Below, in pieces: positions 15,152 to 16,399 of a stretch of DNA of 16,399 bases; the stretch's first letter is position 1; every line of letters starts with the position of its first letter. A model generated the notes under the pieces. The model saw nothing but the letters and a program-made list of their open reading frames with translations, did no database searches and had not been told where the DNA came from. The translations under genes were made by a program, and so were the position numbers. Source of the DNA: Seribacter sulfatis (GTDB taxonomy: Bacteria; Verrucomicrobiota; Verrucomicrobiia; Opitutales; Seribacteraceae); NCBI RefSeq assembly GCF_964187635.1, contig NZ_CAXLMO010000062.1:1-16399 (forward strand), read 5' to 3'.

Positions 15152-16399
15152 ATGAAAAAAGAAGATGAATTAATTATCCGTTACTTGGACCAAAACCTTA
15201 GTGAAGAGGAGATTCAAATATTGGATCAATCACTCAGAGAAAATTCGGTCTTAAGGAAAAAGTTTTACGATCAGGTAAATGTAGGCACTGCCCTCGAGGA
15301 GGAATTCTGCTCGAAATTACCAGAAGAAAAAGTGATTTCTTTTAAGCGTAAATCATCCACGGTCACATTGCTTGCCTTCGCGGCCAGTTTTATTTTGGCC
15401 ATAGGAATAATTGGCTATTCTTTTTTTAATACAAAAGAATCGATTGCCACATTAGCCTCGAATGAAAATGCCGCATGGGAAAGTTCCTTACCAACATTAG
15501 AGGGAAGCGAATTAAGGGCTGGTTTGATGACTTTAAAGTCGGGCGTCGCAACGATCCGGTTTTCATCCGGTGCTGAAGTCGTACTGGAAGCTCCTGCCGA
15601 AATTGAACTGCAAACTGCAATGCAGGGAAAACTTATAAGAGGAAATGCTATAGTACATGTCCCTGATTCTGCTCATGGATTCACTTTGGCTACACCATCC
15701 GGCTATGCGGTGGATCATGGAACTGCTTTTGGAGTATCGATCATGGAGAACGGAAAGATATCGGACTTCAAAGTTTTGGAAGGAGAAATATCACTACACT
15801 CGCCAAAGGGAGACTCACTCTTCCTACTCGAAAATGAATCCGCGACCCTGAACGATTATGGTATCAGTAAAAAGATTGTTCTCCGTGCCGAACAACCTAT
15901 TCCAGTCCTCGAGAAGGAAAATAACACCCTCCGCATTCAAACAGCGGGAAAATGCCAATCCATCATCCGAAATGATGAGATTGCATATCTCGACCAGGAT
16001 TTCTTGATGGTTAAATTGGACACCGGTTCCAATCCCTACGAAAGAAGGGCTTTATTTAACTTCAAAGAGGATCAGGTGGATTGGAGTAAGATAAAAAAAT
16101 CAAGACTAAGACTGAACTTGGTTCCGTGCGGTGTAGGTAATCGGGTCTACCTTCCCAAAACCAATCGATTTAAGCTCTATGCCCTTGCCGGATTCACCGG
16201 GGTGGAATCGTGGGAGAATTTAAAATGGGGAGAAGCGCCCACAACTGAATCAGCTACTTTAGTGGGTAGGTTTGAAATCCCACGCAGTCAGGAAAGGGGT
16301 TCCATCACGATAGAAAGCAATGAACTTCTGGAATTTCTAAAATCAAACAACGCCAGTGAATACACCTTTATTCTAACCAGAGAAACCTCTGAAACCAGT
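15152..16399 (+). CDS. FecR-like transmembrane protein with DNRLRE/CBM96-like C-terminus, 3' part beyond window
   Basis: I translated this by hand from ATG 15152; it stays open for 416 codons and leaves the right edge. Residues 1-60 are cytoplasmic, with an anti-sigma-like start (ELIIRYLDQNLSEEEIQIL) but no zinc-binding HxxxCxxC. One membrane span lies at about 70-92. Residues about 120-225 are a FecR domain as found in PVC bacteria (GLMTLKSGVATIRFSSGAEV, LEAPAEIELQ, TPSGYAVDHGTAFGVSI). Residues about 275-416 look like a DNRLRE/CBM96-type sandwich (DQDFLMVKLDTG, RRALFNFKEDQVDW, RLRLNLVP, WENLKWGEAP). The layout suggests a sensor that reports an outside signal, possibly a glycan, to the sigma factor encoded 16 bases upstream. 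FecR partners in many Bacteroidota work with TonB receptors; none is visible here. Ligand and regulon are unknown. Confidence 0.88.
   Translation, partial: MKKEDELIIRYLDQNLSEEEIQILDQSLRENSVLRKKFYDQVNVGTALEEEFCSKLPEEKVISFKRKSSTVTLLAFAASFILAIGIIGYSFFNTKESIATLASNENAAWESSLPTLEGSELRAGLMTLKSGVATIRFSSGAEVVLEAPAEIELQTAMQGKLIRGNAIVHVPDSAHGFTLATPSGYAVDHGTAFGVSIMENGKISDFKVLEGEISLHSPKGDSLFLLENESATLNDYGISKKIVLRAEQPIPVLEKENNTLRIQTAGKCQSIIRNDEIAYLDQDFLMVKLDTGSNPYERRALFNFKEDQVDWSKIKKSRLRLNLVPCGVGNRVYLPKTNRFKLYALAGFTGVESWENLKWGEAPTTESATLVGRFEIPRSQERGSITIESNELLEFLKSNNASEYTFILTRETSETS

Overview
The window reads as chromosomal DNA from a marine-type member of the PVC group, most likely a Verrucomicrobiota (Opitutae-like) bacterium. 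This rests on content, not on a database match. There are three different secreted formylglycine sulfatases in 16.4 kb, an ECF sigma factor of the Rhodopirellula/Verrucomicrobium type beside a FecR-like protein, a GIDE-LemA fusion membrane protein, and moderate GC with weak or absent Shine-Dalgarno sequences and several non-ATG starts (TTG, GTG).

Layout. 1-1154 (minus): exported sulfatase, C-terminus off the left edge. 1289-2575 (plus): Xaa-Pro aminopeptidase, divergent from it. 2607-3929 (minus): GIDE-LemA membrane protein, convergent with the peptidase. 4134-10731 (plus): a tight four-gene run of exported sulfatase, secreted FAD-dependent oxidoreductase with beta-sandwich domains at both ends, membrane protein with two FMN-binding domains and two CX3CP iron-sulfur motifs (NosR/PceC-like), and an ApbE flavin-transferase lipoprotein. 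11010-16399 (plus): a second run of exported sulfatase with a C-terminal beta domain, secretin-motif periplasmic protein, unknown lipoprotein, ECF sigma factor, and FecR-like protein with a DNRLRE/CBM96-like C-terminus that continues past the right edge.

How the genes may work together. The sulfatases desulfate exported or extracellular substrates, probably algal sulfated glycans. The 4.1-10.7 kb run looks like an extracytosolic flavin electron-transfer module: ApbE would attach FMN to the two SGAT threonines of the membrane protein, which could move electrons across the membrane to or from the secreted FAD enzyme. That coupling to a sulfatase is the most interesting proposal in the window; it is inference from domain content and gene order. 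The sigma/FecR pair at the right end looks like a surface-signalling or envelope regulator. No RNA genes, insertion sequences, CRISPR arrays or phage genes were seen, and no gene-free stretch exceeds 300 bases.
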